From the NCBI RefSeq assembly GCF_033118175.1, contig NC_083714.1, forward strand, positions 13,268,001 to 13,332,000: a DNA stretch of 64,000 bases. Reading direction: 5' to 3'. Source of the stretch: Dama dama (Eukaryota > Chordata > Mammalia > Artiodactyla > Cervidae). Shown piece by piece: positions 1 through 11,237 of the stretch (position 1 is its first letter; each line of letters starts with the position of its first letter). The notes beneath the pieces were generated by a model. The model ran no database searches, was not told the DNA's origin, and was given only the letters and a program-made list of their open reading frames with translations. Position numbers and translations under genes: made by a program.

Positions 1-184
1 TTCCCACTGGAAATAATTATAAAAGTTACATAAAATATGTATTTTTAAAAGTGCATGTAGATGCTGATAAGTGAACAATACAAGCAGGTCTTCTTTATAT
101 GCTACATGCCTTCAATACAGGATACACACAAGGTGTAAGACAAAACATACCAAAGCTTATGCGATGCATCAAAAGCAGTGCTAT

Positions 185-712
185 AACATGGATGAACCTC
201 AAAAACATTATACTCTGTGAAAGAAGTCAGACAAAAAAATTCACATAATTCACATATTACATGATTTCATTTATATGAAATGTCCAGAATCAATAAATCC
301 ACAGAGACAGAGAGCAGACTGATGGTTTCTTGCAGCTGGGAAGAAGAGGAAACTAGGAGTAACTACTTAAGGTGCACAAGGTTTCTTTTGGGAGTGATGA
401 AAATGTTTTGAAATCTGATAGAAGTGATAGTTGTACAACATTGTGAATATACTAAATTGTTCACTTTCCCCTTCAGCTTTTTCAGATAAATTGACATATT
501 ACATTGCATAAGTTTATCATGTACACTGTGATGATTTTATACAGGTGTATATTGCAAAATGTCTACCACAATAAGATTAGTCAGCACATCCTTTACTTCA
601 CATAATACTATTTTGTTGTTGTTATGGTGAAAACATTAAAGCTCTACCCTCATAACAGCTTTAAAGTACAGAATATAGTATTAACACGAGGGACAATACT
701 GTTCACTTTTAT
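185..712 (+). repeat. Ancient L1 3' end / 3' UTR fragment
   Basis: The stretch contains the ACATGGATGAACCT, ATTTCATTTATATGAAATGTCCAGAAT and GGGAGTGATGAAAATGTT wording typical of old mammalian L1 3' ends. It is followed from about 480 by an ATATTGCAAAATG..CACCACAATAAG segment that also occurs in old L1 3' UTRs. It is badly decayed and has no ORF of note. The same kind of 3' end recurs at 25.4-25.7 kb. The subfamily is not resolvable by eye. Confidence 0.6.
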
Positions 713-1034
713 ATGGTTTTGTTGTTCAGGTGCTCAGTGGTGTCTGACTCTTTGCGACCCCATGGACTACAGCATACCACGCTTCCCTTGTCCTACACTA
801 TCTCCTGGAGTTTGCTCAAACTCCTGACCATTTGAGTTGATGATGCCATCCAACCATCTCATCTTCTGTTGCCCCCTTCTCCCCCCTGCCCTCAATCTTC
901 CCATCATCAGGGTCTTTGCATCACGTGGCCAAAGTATTGGAGCTTCAGCTTCAGCATCAGTCCTTCCAATGAATATTCAAGACTAATTTCCTTTAGGATT
1001 GACTGGTTTGATCTCCTTGCAGTCCAAGGGACTC

Positions 1035-1517
1035 TCAAAAGTCTTCTCCAGCACTACAGTTAGAAAGTATCAATTCTTTGGTGCTCACCCTTCTTGATGG
1101 TCCAACTCTCACATCACTGGAAAAACCACAGCTTTGACTATATGGACCTTTCTCAGCATTGCCCTTCTTCAAGACTGGAATGAAAACTGACCTGTTCCAG
1201 TCCTGTGGCCACTGCTGAGTTTTCCAAATATGCTGGCATATTGAGTGCAGGACTTTCACAGCATCATCTTTTAGGATTTGAAATAGTTCAGCTGGAATTC
1301 CATCACCTCCACTAACTTTATTCATAGTAATGCTTCCTAAGGCCCCCTTGACTTCACATTCCAGGATGTCTGGCTCTAGGTGGGTGACCACACCATCATG
1401 GTTATCAGGATCATTAAGACCTTTTTCATACAGTTCTTCTGTATATTCTTGCCACCTCTTCCTAATCTCTTCTGCTTCTGTTAGGTTCTTACGGTTTTTG
1501 TCCTTTATTGTGCACAC
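1035..1517 (-). pseudogene. BovB reverse transcriptase N-terminal remnant
   Basis: The first ~125 codons read like the segment preceding the palm domain of RTE-clade reverse transcriptases: RKRWQEYTEELYEK, then SGGDGIPAELFQILKDDA, then WPQDWNRSVFIPVLKKGN. After that the frame runs across the internal deletion junction into non-homologous translation of the 3' region, so the last ~35 residues are not RT. No catalytic aspartates are present. Confidence 0.8.
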
Positions 1518-1544
1518 TTTTGCATGAAATGTTCCCTCGGTATA

Positions 1545-2938
1545 TCAAATTTTCTTGAAGAGACCTCTAGTCTTTCCCATTCTATTATTGTCCTCTATTT
1601 CTTTGCATTGATCACTAAGGAAGGCTTTCTTATCTCTCCTTGCTATTCTTTGGAACTCTCCATTCAGTTGGGTATATCTTTCCCATTCTCCTTTGCCTTT
1701 TGCTTCTCTTCTTTTCTCAGCTATTTGTGAAGCCTCCTCAGACAACCATTTTGCCTTCTTGCATTTCTTTTTCTTGGGGATGGTTTTGGCACCACTTCCT
1801 GTACAATATTTTGAACCTCTATCCATAGTTCTTCAGGCACTCTGTCTGTCAGATCTAATCCCTTTAATCTATTTGTCATGTTCACTCTATAATCACAAGG
1901 GATTTGATTTAGGTCATACCTGAATGGTCTAGAGGTTTTTCCCTACTTTCTTCAATGTAAGTCTGAATTTTGCAATAAGGAGCTCATGATCTGAGCCACA
2001 GTCAGCTCCAAGTTTTGTTTTTGCTGACTGTATAGAGCTTCTCCATCTTTGGCTGCAAAGAATATAATCAATCTGATTTTGGTATTGATCATCTGGTGAT
2101 GTCCATGTGTACAGTCATCTCTTGTGTTGTCGGAAGAGAGTGTTTGCTATGACCAGTGTGTTCTCTTGGGAAAACTCTGTAAGCCTCAACCCTGCTGCAT
2201 TTTGTACTCCAAGGCCAAATTTGCCAATTACTCCAGGTATCTCCTGACTTCCTACTTTTGTATTCTAGTCTGATATGAAGAAAAGAACATCTTTTTTATG
2301 TCAGTTCTAGAAGGTCTTGTAAGTATTCACAGAATTATTCAAATTCAACTTCTTTAGCATTAGTAGTCTGGGCATAGTCTTGGATTACTGTGATGTTGAA
2401 TGGTTTGGCTTGGAAACGAATGGGGATCATTCTGTTATTTTTGAGACTGCAAGACTCTTTTGTTGACTATGAGGGCTACTCCATTTCTTCTAACAGATTC
2501 TTGCCCACAGTAGTAGATATAATGCATGCATGCTCAGTCGCTTCAGTCATGTCCGACTCTTTGCAACCCCATGGACTGTAGCCCATCAGCCTCTTCTGTC
2601 CATGGGATTCTCCAGGCAAGAACACGAGTGGGTTGCCATTTCCTGCTCCAAGGGGATCTTCCCGACCCAGGGATTGAACCCGCATCTCCTGTGTCTCCTG
2701 CACTGCAGGCAGATTCTTTACCACTGAACCACAGGGGATGGATATCTGAATTAAATTCATCCATTCCCATCCATTTTGGTTCACAGATTCCTAAAATGTT
2801 AATGCTCACTCTTGCCATCTCCTGTTTGACCACATCCAATTTACCTTGATTCATGGACCTAATATTCCAGGTTCCTAGGCAATATTGTTCTTTACAGCAC
2901 CAGACTTTACTTTCACCACCAGACACATACAGCCACAA
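1545..2938 (-). pseudogene. BovB endonuclease/linker remnants
   Basis: Two recognisable pieces lie on the minus strand. 2745-2938 encodes an endonuclease start (LGTWNIRSMNQGKLDVVKQE, followed by INILGICEPKWMGM), the N-terminal strand of the AP-endonuclease-like domain of RTE elements. 1545-1826 encodes a lysine-rich linker (KKCKKAKWLSEEASQIAEKR) between endonuclease and RT. Stops, frameshifts and the SINE at 2524-2743 break the frame between them. Confidence 0.75.
2524..2743 (-). mobile_element. Bov-tA-type SINE inserted in the BovB endonuclease
   Basis: The minus-strand arrangement is complete: TCAGTCATGTCCGACTCTTT, then CCATGGGATTCTCCAGGCAA, GGGTTGCCATTTCC, GATCTTCCCGACCCAGGGAT, and finally TTCTTTACCACTGAACCACA, which is the complement of the SINE head. 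It is flanked on both sides by BovB endonuclease sequence. I could not define a convincing target duplication. Confidence 0.85.
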
Positions 2939-3479
2939 CTGGGTGTCATGTCCACTTTGGCTAGCCTCTTCATTCTATTTCTCCAATATTCCCCAGTAGC
3001 ATATTGGACACCTACCAACCTGGGGGGCTCATCTTTCAGTGTCATATCTTTTTGCCTTTTCACACTGTTCTTGGGGTTCTCAAGGCAAGAATGCTGAAGT
3101 GGTTTGCCATTCCCTTCTCCAATGGACCACGTTTTGTCAGAACTCTTCACCATGACCCATTTGTCTTGGGTGGCCCTGCATGGTATGGCTCATATTTTCA
3201 TTGAGTTATACAAGGCTGTGATCTATGTGATCATTTTGGTCAGTTTTCTGTGATTATGGGTTTTCATTCTGTCTGCCCTCTGACAGATGAGAATAAGAGG
3301 CTTGTGCATGTTTCCTGATAGGAGGGACTGCCTATGCGGGGAAACTGAGTCTTGCTCTGGTGGGCAGGGCCATGCTCAGTAAATCTTTAATCCAATTTTC
3401 TGCTGATGGTGGGGCTGTGCTTCCTTCCTGTAGTTTGGCCTGAGGCAGCCCTCTTGGAGTATGCAATCTCTATGGTAGG

Positions 3480-4150
3480 TCTATAGGCTCTGTGGTGGGG
3501 CTAATGGCAACCTCCTCCAAGAGGACTTATGCCAACAGGCCATGCCTCCCAGGACTGCTGCTGTCAGTGCCCCTAACCCTGCAGCAGGCCACTGTCAACC
3601 CATGCCTCTGCTGGAGACCCCCAAATATTCATATGCAAGTCTGATTCAGTCTCTTATGGGGTCGCTGCTCCCTTCTCCTGGGTCCGGGTGCACACAAGGC
3701 TTTGTTTGTGCTCTCCAAGAGTCTCTGTTTCCCCAGTCCTGTGGAAGTTCTATAATCAAATCCCACTGACTTTCAAAGCCAAATTCCCTGGGGTTTCCCA
3801 GTTCCTTTGCCAGATCCCCGGGTTGGAAAGTCTGTTGTGGGGGCACAGTGCGAGAACTTCTTTGATACAATTGTTCTCCAGTTTGAGGGTCGACCATCTG
3901 GTGGCTCTATGGTAGAGCTAATAACGACCACCTCCAAGAGGACTTATGCCACACACTGCACCTCCCAGGATTACTGCTGCCAGTGCCCCTGTCCCCATGG
4001 CAGGCTACTGTTGACCCACGCTTCTGCCAGAGACTCCCAAACACTCACAGGCAGGTCTGGCTCAGGCTCTTGTGGGTCACTGTTCCTGGGTTCTGGTGTG
4101 GACAGGGTTTTGTTTGTGCCCTCCAAGAGTCTCAGGCGGGTATGAGGTTT
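3480..4150. repeat. ~416-bp tandem duplication in BovB 5' region
   Basis: The unit starting near 3487 (CTCTGTGGTGGGGCTAATGG, CCTCCAAGAGGACTTATGCC) recurs near 3903 (CTCTATGGTAGAGCTAATAA, CCTCCAAGAGGACTTATGCC). Both copies then share TGCCAGTGCCCCT-like, CAGAGACTCCC-like and GTTTGTGC(T/C)CTCCAAGAGTCTC segments in the same order. The second unit is shorter because it merges into the distal 5' end. The copies have diverged by many substitutions, so the duplication is old. Confidence 0.75.
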
Positions 4151-4784
4151 GATTTTAACATGATTGCACCCTTCCTACCATCTCATTGAGGCTTCTCCTT
4201 TGTCCTTGGATGTAGGGTATCTTTTTTTGGTGGGTTCCAACATCCTCTTGTCAGTGTTTTTTCAGCAGCTAATTGCAATTTTGGTGTTCTCACAGGAGAA
4301 GATGAGTGCATGTCCTTCTGTGAATTTCACCTCAATAAAAAAAGATTTTCAAATAAAAGTTGATTCTTTTCCAGGAGCTATACATTCTAAGAAATATGAA
4401 AGGGGACACTTCAGGCTGAAGGAAATGATCATAGATTGAAGCATGCACCTTCAGAAAGGAAAAAAGTGCACTAACTGGTTAAAACGATGATAATAATGTC
4501 CTGTAGGGGGGTTGTATTGTGATAAAATATACATAACATAAAAAATAACTCCCATGGGGTTTTTACATACATAGAAATACAATATATAACAAAGACAGCA
4601 CAAAATATGAGAGGCCAATAAAAGGAGTGAAACTGTTATATGGTTCTTAAGGGTTCAGCAGACGGTAAAAATACTAATTTAAGATAGACTGGAATAAGTC
4701 AAGGATGTATATTATACTCTCCACGGTAATCACAAAAGAAATTATAAAATTATACAACTAAAAAGTAATAGAGGGTAGACTCGA

Positions 4785-4905
4785 TCAAGTCCTCAGTGCA
4801 AACACATCACAGATGAGAAAACTGAAGGACAAAGTTCAAGGAACTTAGCCAAGGTGACACAAACCGGAACCTGATTTTCTCAGCCACATCTGATTGAACT
4901 AGACA
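4785..4905 (-). repeat. MIR SINE fragment
   Basis: The stretch reads CACAGATGAGAAAACTGAAGG, then TTCAAGGAACTTAGCCAAGGT, then GACACA, the reverse complement of the MIR core (CTTGGCAAGTT...CAGTTTCCTCATCTGT type). The DNA between 4331 and this fragment is A/T-rich and may include an ancient L1 piece (GTCAAGGATGTATATTATAC), but nothing firm. Confidence 0.65.
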
Positions 4906-5072
4906 GCCTAGCCATAATGGTTTGCCACATCAGGAAAAGAATTTGCCTTCACCAGTCAACTCAGATTGGAGTACTGGATGGGTCAGCTGGTGGCAACCAA
5001 AGAGATCAAACCCTGAGCCTTTGGAGTGGGAGCACTGATCCCAAGACCCTAGACTACCAGAAAACTAACCCT

Positions 5073-5275
5073 GAAGAAGTGAAGCGAAGTCGCTCAGTCG
5101 TGTCCAACTCTTTGCGACCCCGTGGACTGTAGCCTACCAGGCTCCTCCGTCCATGGGATTCTCGAGGCAAGAATACTGGAGTGGGTTGCCATTTCCTTCT
5201 CCAGGGGATCTTCCCAACCCAGGGATCAAACCCGGGTCTCCCACATTACAGGCAGATGCTTTAACCTCTGAGCCG
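5073..5275 (-). mobile_element. Bov-tA-type SINE in L1 copy A 5' UTR
   Basis: A minus-strand SINE core (CGCTCAGTCGTGTCCAACTC through TTAACCTCTGAGCC) interrupts L1 5' UTR sequence. TAACCCT occurs immediately before (5066-5072) and after (5276-5282) and is best read as the target-site duplication; removing the SINE restores continuous L1 text. Confidence 0.88.
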
Positions 5276-5747
5276 TAACCCTAGGGAGTATCAAACAGTG
5301 ACAACTCCCACAAAAGAAACCACTTGAATAAAAGACCTGACATCACCCGACCACCAGTAGCACCCTGTGCAGGACACCTTATCCAAACAACAAACAAAAC
5401 AAAAATACAAAACCAATCATCAGCAGACAGGATTACCACCTCACTCAGCCTTGCCCATCAGAGGAAAAAACAAATAACAATAAAAAAAAAAAAAAACCAG
5501 CACAAATCTCACGCTATACAAAGCTTACAGAAACCACTGGACCAACCTTAGGAGGGCAGAAACTAAATGGAAGACAAAGAATTCAATCTTGAAGCCTAGG
5601 AAAAGGAGACCTCAAACACAGTAAGTTTTTAAAAAATTAATGAAAAGGCAGAGAAACACTGCACAAATGAAGGAACAAACTAGAAACACAGAAGTCCAAA
5701 TAAATGAAGAGGAAATAGACAAACTACCTGAAAAATAATTCAGAATA

Positions 5748-6020
5748 ATGACAGTAAAGATGATCAAAAACCTTGAAAACAAAATGGAGAAAATGCAAGG
5801 ATCAATTAACAAAGACCTAGAAGAATTAAAGAATAAACATACAGAGACAAACAACACAGTTACTGAAAATAAAAATACTCTAGAAGAAATCAATAGCAGA
5901 ATATCTGAAGCAGAAGAACGAATCAGTGAGCTGGAAGATAAAATGATGGAAATAACTTCTGAAGAGCAGAATAAACTAAAAAGAATGAAAAGAACTGAGG
6001 ATAGTCTCAGAGACCTCTAG
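5748..6020 (+). pseudogene. L1 copy A ORF1 remnant (coiled-coil part)
   Basis: The 90-codon frame is the heptad-rich coiled coil of LINE-1 ORF1p, with NLENKMEKMQGSINKDLEEL and ISEAEERISELEDKMMEI. A stop follows SLRDL where functional ORF1 continues into the RNA-recognition and C-terminal domains. Pieces of those domains persist to about 6440 in other frames (LQARREWQDIF). Confidence 0.8.
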
Positions 6021-6578
6021 GACAATATCAAATGCACCAACATTCAAATTATAGGGGTCTCAGAAGAAGTGAAAAAGAAAGGGTATGAGAAAATTTTTGA
6101 AGAGAGATTATAGTTGAAAATTTCTGCAACATGGAAACAGAAATAGTCAATCAAGTCCAAGATGCGCAGAGTCCCATATAGGATAAACCCAAGGAGAAAT
6201 ACGCCAAGACACATACTAACCAAACTAACAAAGACTAAACACAAAGAAAGAATATTAAAAGCACCAAGGGAAAAGCAACAAGTAACATACAAGGGAAACT
6301 CCAAACAGTTAACAGCTGTTTCAGCAGAAACTCTGCAGGCCAGAAGGGAGTGGCAGGATATATTTAAAGTACTGAAAGGGAAATACCTACAATCAAGATT
6401 ATTCTACCCAGCAAATCATTCAAAATTGATGGAGATATAAAAAGTTTTTCAGACAAGCAAAAATAAAGAGAATTCAGTACCACCAAACCACCTTTACAAC
6501 AAATGTTAAAGGGATTTATATAATCAAGAAATACAAGAGAAAAAAAATCTACAAAATCAACCCCAAACAATTAGGAAA

Positions 6579-9500
6579 ATGGCAATAGGAACATATATAT
6601 CAATAATTACTTTAAAGGTAAACGGATTAATGCTCCAACCAAAACACACAGACTGGCTGAATGGATAGAAAACAAGACCCATATATATGCTGTCTACAAG
6701 AAACCCACTTCACACCTAAAGACACATAGACTGAAAGTGAGAGGATGGAAAAACATACTCCATGCAAATGGGAAGCAAAAGAAAGCTGGAGTAGCAATCC
6801 TCATATCAGACAAAACAGACCTTAAAATAAAGAAGATTACAAGGATAAGGAAGGACACTACATAATTATCAAGGGACCAATCCAAGAGGAAGACAAAACA
6901 ATTGTAAATATCTATGCACCCAACATAGGAGCACCTCAATACATAAGACAAACACTAACAGATATAAAAGGAGAAACTGTCAGTAACACAACAATAGTAG
7001 GAGACTTTAATACCCCACCCACACCAATGGACGGATCATCAAAGGAGAAAATTAATAAGTAAACACAAGACTTAAATGATACATTAAATGAGATGGATCA
7101 CATTGATATCTTCAGGACATTCCATCCAAATGCAGAAGAATACACCTTCTTCTCAAGTGCACATGGAACATTCTCCAGGAGAGACCACATCTTGGGTCAC
7201 AAACCAAACCTCAGTGATCTTCAGAAAACTGAACTCATATCAAGCATCTTTTCTGGCCACAACACTAGGAGACTGCTGCTGCTGCTGCTGCTGCTGCTGC
7301 TAAGTCACGTCAGTCGTGTCTGACTCTGTGTGACCCCATAGACATCAGCCCACCAGGCTCCCCCGTCCCTGGGATTCTCAAGGCAAGAACACTGGAGTGG
7401 GTTGCCATTTCCTTCTCCAATGCAAGAAAGTGAAAAGTGAAAGTTAAGTCACTCAGTCGTGTCCAACTCTTAGCGACCCCATGAACTGCAGCCCACCAGG
7501 CTCCTCCATCCATGGGATTTTCCAGGCAAGAGTACTGGAGTGGGGTGCTATTGCCTTCTCCGACTATGAGACTAGATATCAATTACAAGAAAAAAACTGT
7601 AAAAAACACAAACACATGGGGATTAAACACTACATTTCTAAATAACCAACAGGTTACTAAAGAAATCAAAAGGGAAATAAAAAAATTTTCTAGAAATAAA
7701 TGACAATGAAAACATGACAACTCAAAACCTATGGGATGCAGCAAAAGCAGTTATAAGAGGGAAGTTTATAGAAATTCAATCCTACAAGAAGCAAGAAAAA
7801 CATCGAATAGACAACCTAACTTCACAACTATAACAACTGGAAAAAGAAGAACAACAAAACAAAAATTAGCAGAAGGAAAAAATCATAAAGATCCAAGTAG
7901 AAATAAATGAAAAAGAAATGAAAGAAACAATAGTAAAGATTAATCAAACTAAATGCTGGTTCTTTGAGAAGATAAACAAAATTTACAAACCTTTAGCCAG
8001 ACTCATCAAGAAGAAAAGAATTAAATCAATAAAATTAGAAATGAAAAAGGAAGGTTACAACAGACAATTCAGAAATATAAAGGATTATAAGAGACTATTA
8101 TGAACAATTATATGGCAATGAAAGGGATAACCCGGAAGAAATGGACAGATTCTTGGAAAAGAAATAAAAATTATGAACAACCCAATTAGAAGCACTGAAA
8201 TTGAAGCTGTGATCAAAAATCACCCAAAAAACAAAATCCCAGGACCAGATGGCTTCACAGGAGAATTCTGTCAAACATATACAAAAGTGCAAATGCATAT
8301 CCTTCTAAAACTCTTTCAACAATTGCAGAGGAAGGAACACTTCCCAACTCATTCTACAAGGCCAACATCACCCTGATACAAAAACCAGACAAAGACAACA
8401 CAAAAAGGAAAACTACAAGCCAATAACACTGATGAATATAGATGCAAAAATCCTTAACAAAATTTTAACAGAATTCAACAACACATCAAAAAGCTCATAT
8501 ACCATGATCAAGTTGGTTTATTCCAGGGATGAAAGCATTCTTCAATATATGCAAATCAATCAATGTGATACACCATATTAACAAACTGATAAAAACTGTA
8601 TGATCATCTCAACAGACGCAGAAAAAGCCTTTGAAAAAATTCAGCACCCATTTATGATTAAAACTCTTCAAAAAATGGGCATAGAAGGAACCTACCTCAA
8701 TATAGTAAAGGCCATATATGATAAGCCCACAGCAAACGTTATTCTCAATGGTGAAAAACTGAAAACATTCCCCCTAAGATCAGGAATAAGACAAGGGTGT
8801 CCATTTTCACCACTATTATTCAACATAGTTTTGGAAGTCCTAGCTACAGCAATCAGAGAAGAAAAGGAAATAAAAGGAATCCAGATCAGAAAAGAAGTAA
8901 AACTCTGTTTGCAGAGGACATGATACTGTACCTAGAAAACTCTAAAGATACTATCAGAAAATTACTAGAGCTAATCAGTGAATTTAGCAAAGTTGCAGGA
9001 TACAAAATCAATACCCATAAATCACATGCACTTCTATATACTAACAATGAAAAATCAGAAAGAGAAATTAAGGAATCAATCCCATTCACCACTGCAACAA
9101 AAAGAATAAAATATCTAGGAATAAAGTTACCTAAGGAGACAAAAGAACTGTGCACAGAAAATTATAAGACACTGATGAAAGAAATCAAAGATGACATAAA
9201 CAAATGGAGAGATATTCCATGTTCCTGGGTAGGAAGAATCAATATTGTGAAAATGACTATACTACCAAACACAATCTACAGATTTACTGTGATCCCTATC
9301 AAATTACCAGTGGCATTTTTCACAGAACTAGAACAAAAAAATTTCACAATTCATATGGAAACACAAAAGACCCTGAATAGCCAAAGCAGTCTTGAGAAAG
9401 AAGAATGGAGCTGGAGGAATCAACCTTCCTGACTTCAGATTATACTACAAAGCTATCAAGACAGTATGGTAAGTGGCACAAAAACAGAAATATAGACCAA

Positions 9501-10619
9501 TGGAACAAGATAGAAAGCCAAGAAATAAACCCATGCACCTATGAGTACCTTATTTTTGACAAAGGAGGGAAGAATATACAATAGGGCAAAGACAGCGTCT
9601 TCAATAAATGGTGCTGAGAAACTGGACAGCTACATGTAAAAGAATGAAACTAGAACACTTCCTAACACCATACACAAAGATAAACTCAAAATGGATTAAA
9701 GACTTAAATGTAAAAGCAGAAACTATAAAACTCTTAGGGGAAAACATAGGCAGAACACTCGATGACATAAATCAAAGCAAGATCCTCTATGACCCACCTC
9801 CTGGAGTAATGGAAATAAAAACAAAAGTAAACAAGTGGGACCTGATTGAACTTAAAAGGTTTTGTGCAGCAAGGTGAAAAGACAACCCTCAGAATGGGAG
9901 AAAATAATAGCAAATGAAACAACCGACAAATGAAAGCAAAGCTGACAAATTTCCACAATATACAAGACCATACAACTGAGTACCAGAAAAACAAACAACC
10001 CAATCAAAAAGTGGGAAAAAACCTAAACAGACATTTCTCCAAAGAAGACATACAGATGGCTAACAAACACATGAAAAGATGCTCAACATCACTCATTATT
10101 AGAGAAATGCAAATAAAAACCACAATGAGGTACCATTACACGCCAGTCAGGATGGCTGCTATCCAAAAGTCTACAAGCAATAAATGCTGGAGAGGGTGTG
10201 GAGAAAAGGGAACCCTCTTACACTGTTGGTGGGAATGCAAACTAGTACAGCCGCTATGGAAAACAGTGTGGAGATTTCTTAAAAAACTGGAAATAGAACT
10301 GCCATATGACCCAGCAATCCCACTTCTGGGCATACACACTGAGGAAACCAGATCTGAAAGAGACACGTGCACCCCAATGTTCATCGCAGCACTGTTTATA
10401 ATAGCCAGGACATGGAAGCAACCTAGATGCCCATCAGCAGATGAATGGATAAGGAAGCTGTGGTACATATACACCATGGAATATTACTCAGCCATTAAAA
10501 AGAATTCATTTGAACCAGTCCTAATGAGATGGATGAAGCTGGAGCCCCTTATACAGAGTGAAGTAAGCCAGAAAGATAAAGAACATTACAGCATACTGAC
10601 ACATGTATATGGAATTTAG
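6579..10619 (+). pseudogene. L1 copy A ORF2 (endonuclease/RT) pseudogene
   Basis: The start context ATGGCAATAGGAACATATAT matches the L1 ORF2 start. Endonuclease sequence (to about 7270) is full of stops. A SINE sits at 7275-7563. The RT region at 8170-9432 shows GFTGEFCQT, IRQGCPFSPLLFNIVLEVLA and then, after a frameshift near 8915, FAEDMILYLEN, so the first catalytic Asp of the FADD box has become Glu. The C-terminal part (9930-10619) is a long open stretch ending YYSAIKKN...THVYGI. Confidence 0.85.
7275..7563 (-). mobile_element. Dimeric Bov-A2-type SINE with (GCT)n start, in L1 copy A ORF2
   Basis: Two Bov-A monomers lie head to tail on the minus strand (7275-7425 and 7430-7563). They are preceded by about nine CTG/GCT triplets, the usual simple-repeat end of this SINE. 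CTAGGAGACT (7265-7274) before it and CTATGAGACT (7564-7573) after it form a 9/10 target duplication in the L1 endonuclease-RT linker. Confidence 0.87.
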
Positions 10620-10978
10620 AAAGGTGATAACGATAACCCTATATGCAGAACAGAAAAAGAGACACAGAAATACAGAACAGACTTTTGAACTTTGTGGGAG
10701 AATGTGAGGGTGGGATATTTCAAAAGAACAGCATGTATACTATCTATGGTGAAACAGATCACCAGCCCAGGTCGGATGCACGAGACAAGTGCTCCGGCCT
10801 GGTGCACTGGGAAGACCCAGAGGAATCGGGTGGAGAGGGAGGTGGGAGGGGGGATCGGGATTGGGAATACATGTAAATCCATGGCTGATTCATATCAATG
10901 TATGACAAAACCCACTGGAAAAAAAAAATAATAATAATAAAAAAAAAATAAAAAATAAAAAAAAAAGAAAAAAAAAAA

Positions 10979-11237
10979 AAGAAGACATACAGATGGCTAA
11001 AAAACACATGAAAAGATGCTCAACATCATTCATTATTAGAGAAATGCAAATTAAAACTACAATGAGATATCACCTCAAATCAGTCAGAATGGCCATCATC
11101 AAAAAGTCTACAAACAATAAATGCTGGAGAGGATGTGGAGAAAAGGGAAGCTCTTGTACTGTTGGTGGGAATGTAAATTCATACAGCCACTATGGAAGAT
11201 GGTACGGAGATTCTTTTAAAAACTAGGAATAAAACCA
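10979..11237 (+). mobile_element. Older L1 copy C, left part (ORF2 3' region)
   Basis: The stretch resumes L1 ORF2 text (AGATGGCTAAAAAACACATG, TGCTCAACATC, GGAGAGGATGTGGAGAAAAG) already seen in copy A, but more diverged from copy A and B. It stops where copy B starts. Its continuation is at 19100, after copy B. Its 5' side abuts the A-rich tail of copy A. Confidence 0.85.

Larger units (their letters stand above)
723..4330 (-). mobile_element. BovB (RTE-type) LINE, internally deleted, minus strand
   Basis: The 3' end is at about 723 (GTGTCTGACTCTTTGCGACC core, then the characteristic CCAAAGTATTGGAGCTTCAG wording). The element runs leftward in sense through reverse transcriptase, linker and AP-like endonuclease segments to a 5' region near 4330. 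At about 1151 the sequence jumps from the 3' part into the RT N-terminal region, so the RT core with its catalytic YADD box is missing; the copy at 47.2 kb shows what is lost (roughly 650 bp or more). A SINE interrupts the endonuclease at 2524-2743, and the 5' region holds a tandem duplication (3480-4150). The copy is dead. Confidence 0.9.
4915..10978 (+). mobile_element. L1_BT-like LINE-1, copy A
   Basis: In order: 5' UTR (CACTTGAATAAAAGACCTGACAT onward), ORF1 from about 5630, ORF2 from ATG 6579, a 3' UTR after 10619 and an A-rich tail to 10978. Two SINEs interrupt it, at 5073-5275 and 7275-7563. Many stops and frameshifts make both ORFs non-functional. The 5' boundary is approximate; the element lacks the GGGGGCAGTCCTAAGATGGC start seen in copy B and is probably 5' truncated. 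Its tail directly abuts an older L1 fragment (copy C). Confidence 0.88.

Noticed and set aside
7272..7305. CTG/GCT repeat as a disease-type trinucleotide expansion
   Set aside because: It is the ordinary simple-repeat end of a Bov-A2 SINE and lies in a dead L1; about nine units only.
9930..10619. 229-codon open frame as a possible functional gene
   Set aside because: It is the C-terminal third of L1 ORF2 in a copy whose endonuclease and RT are broken.
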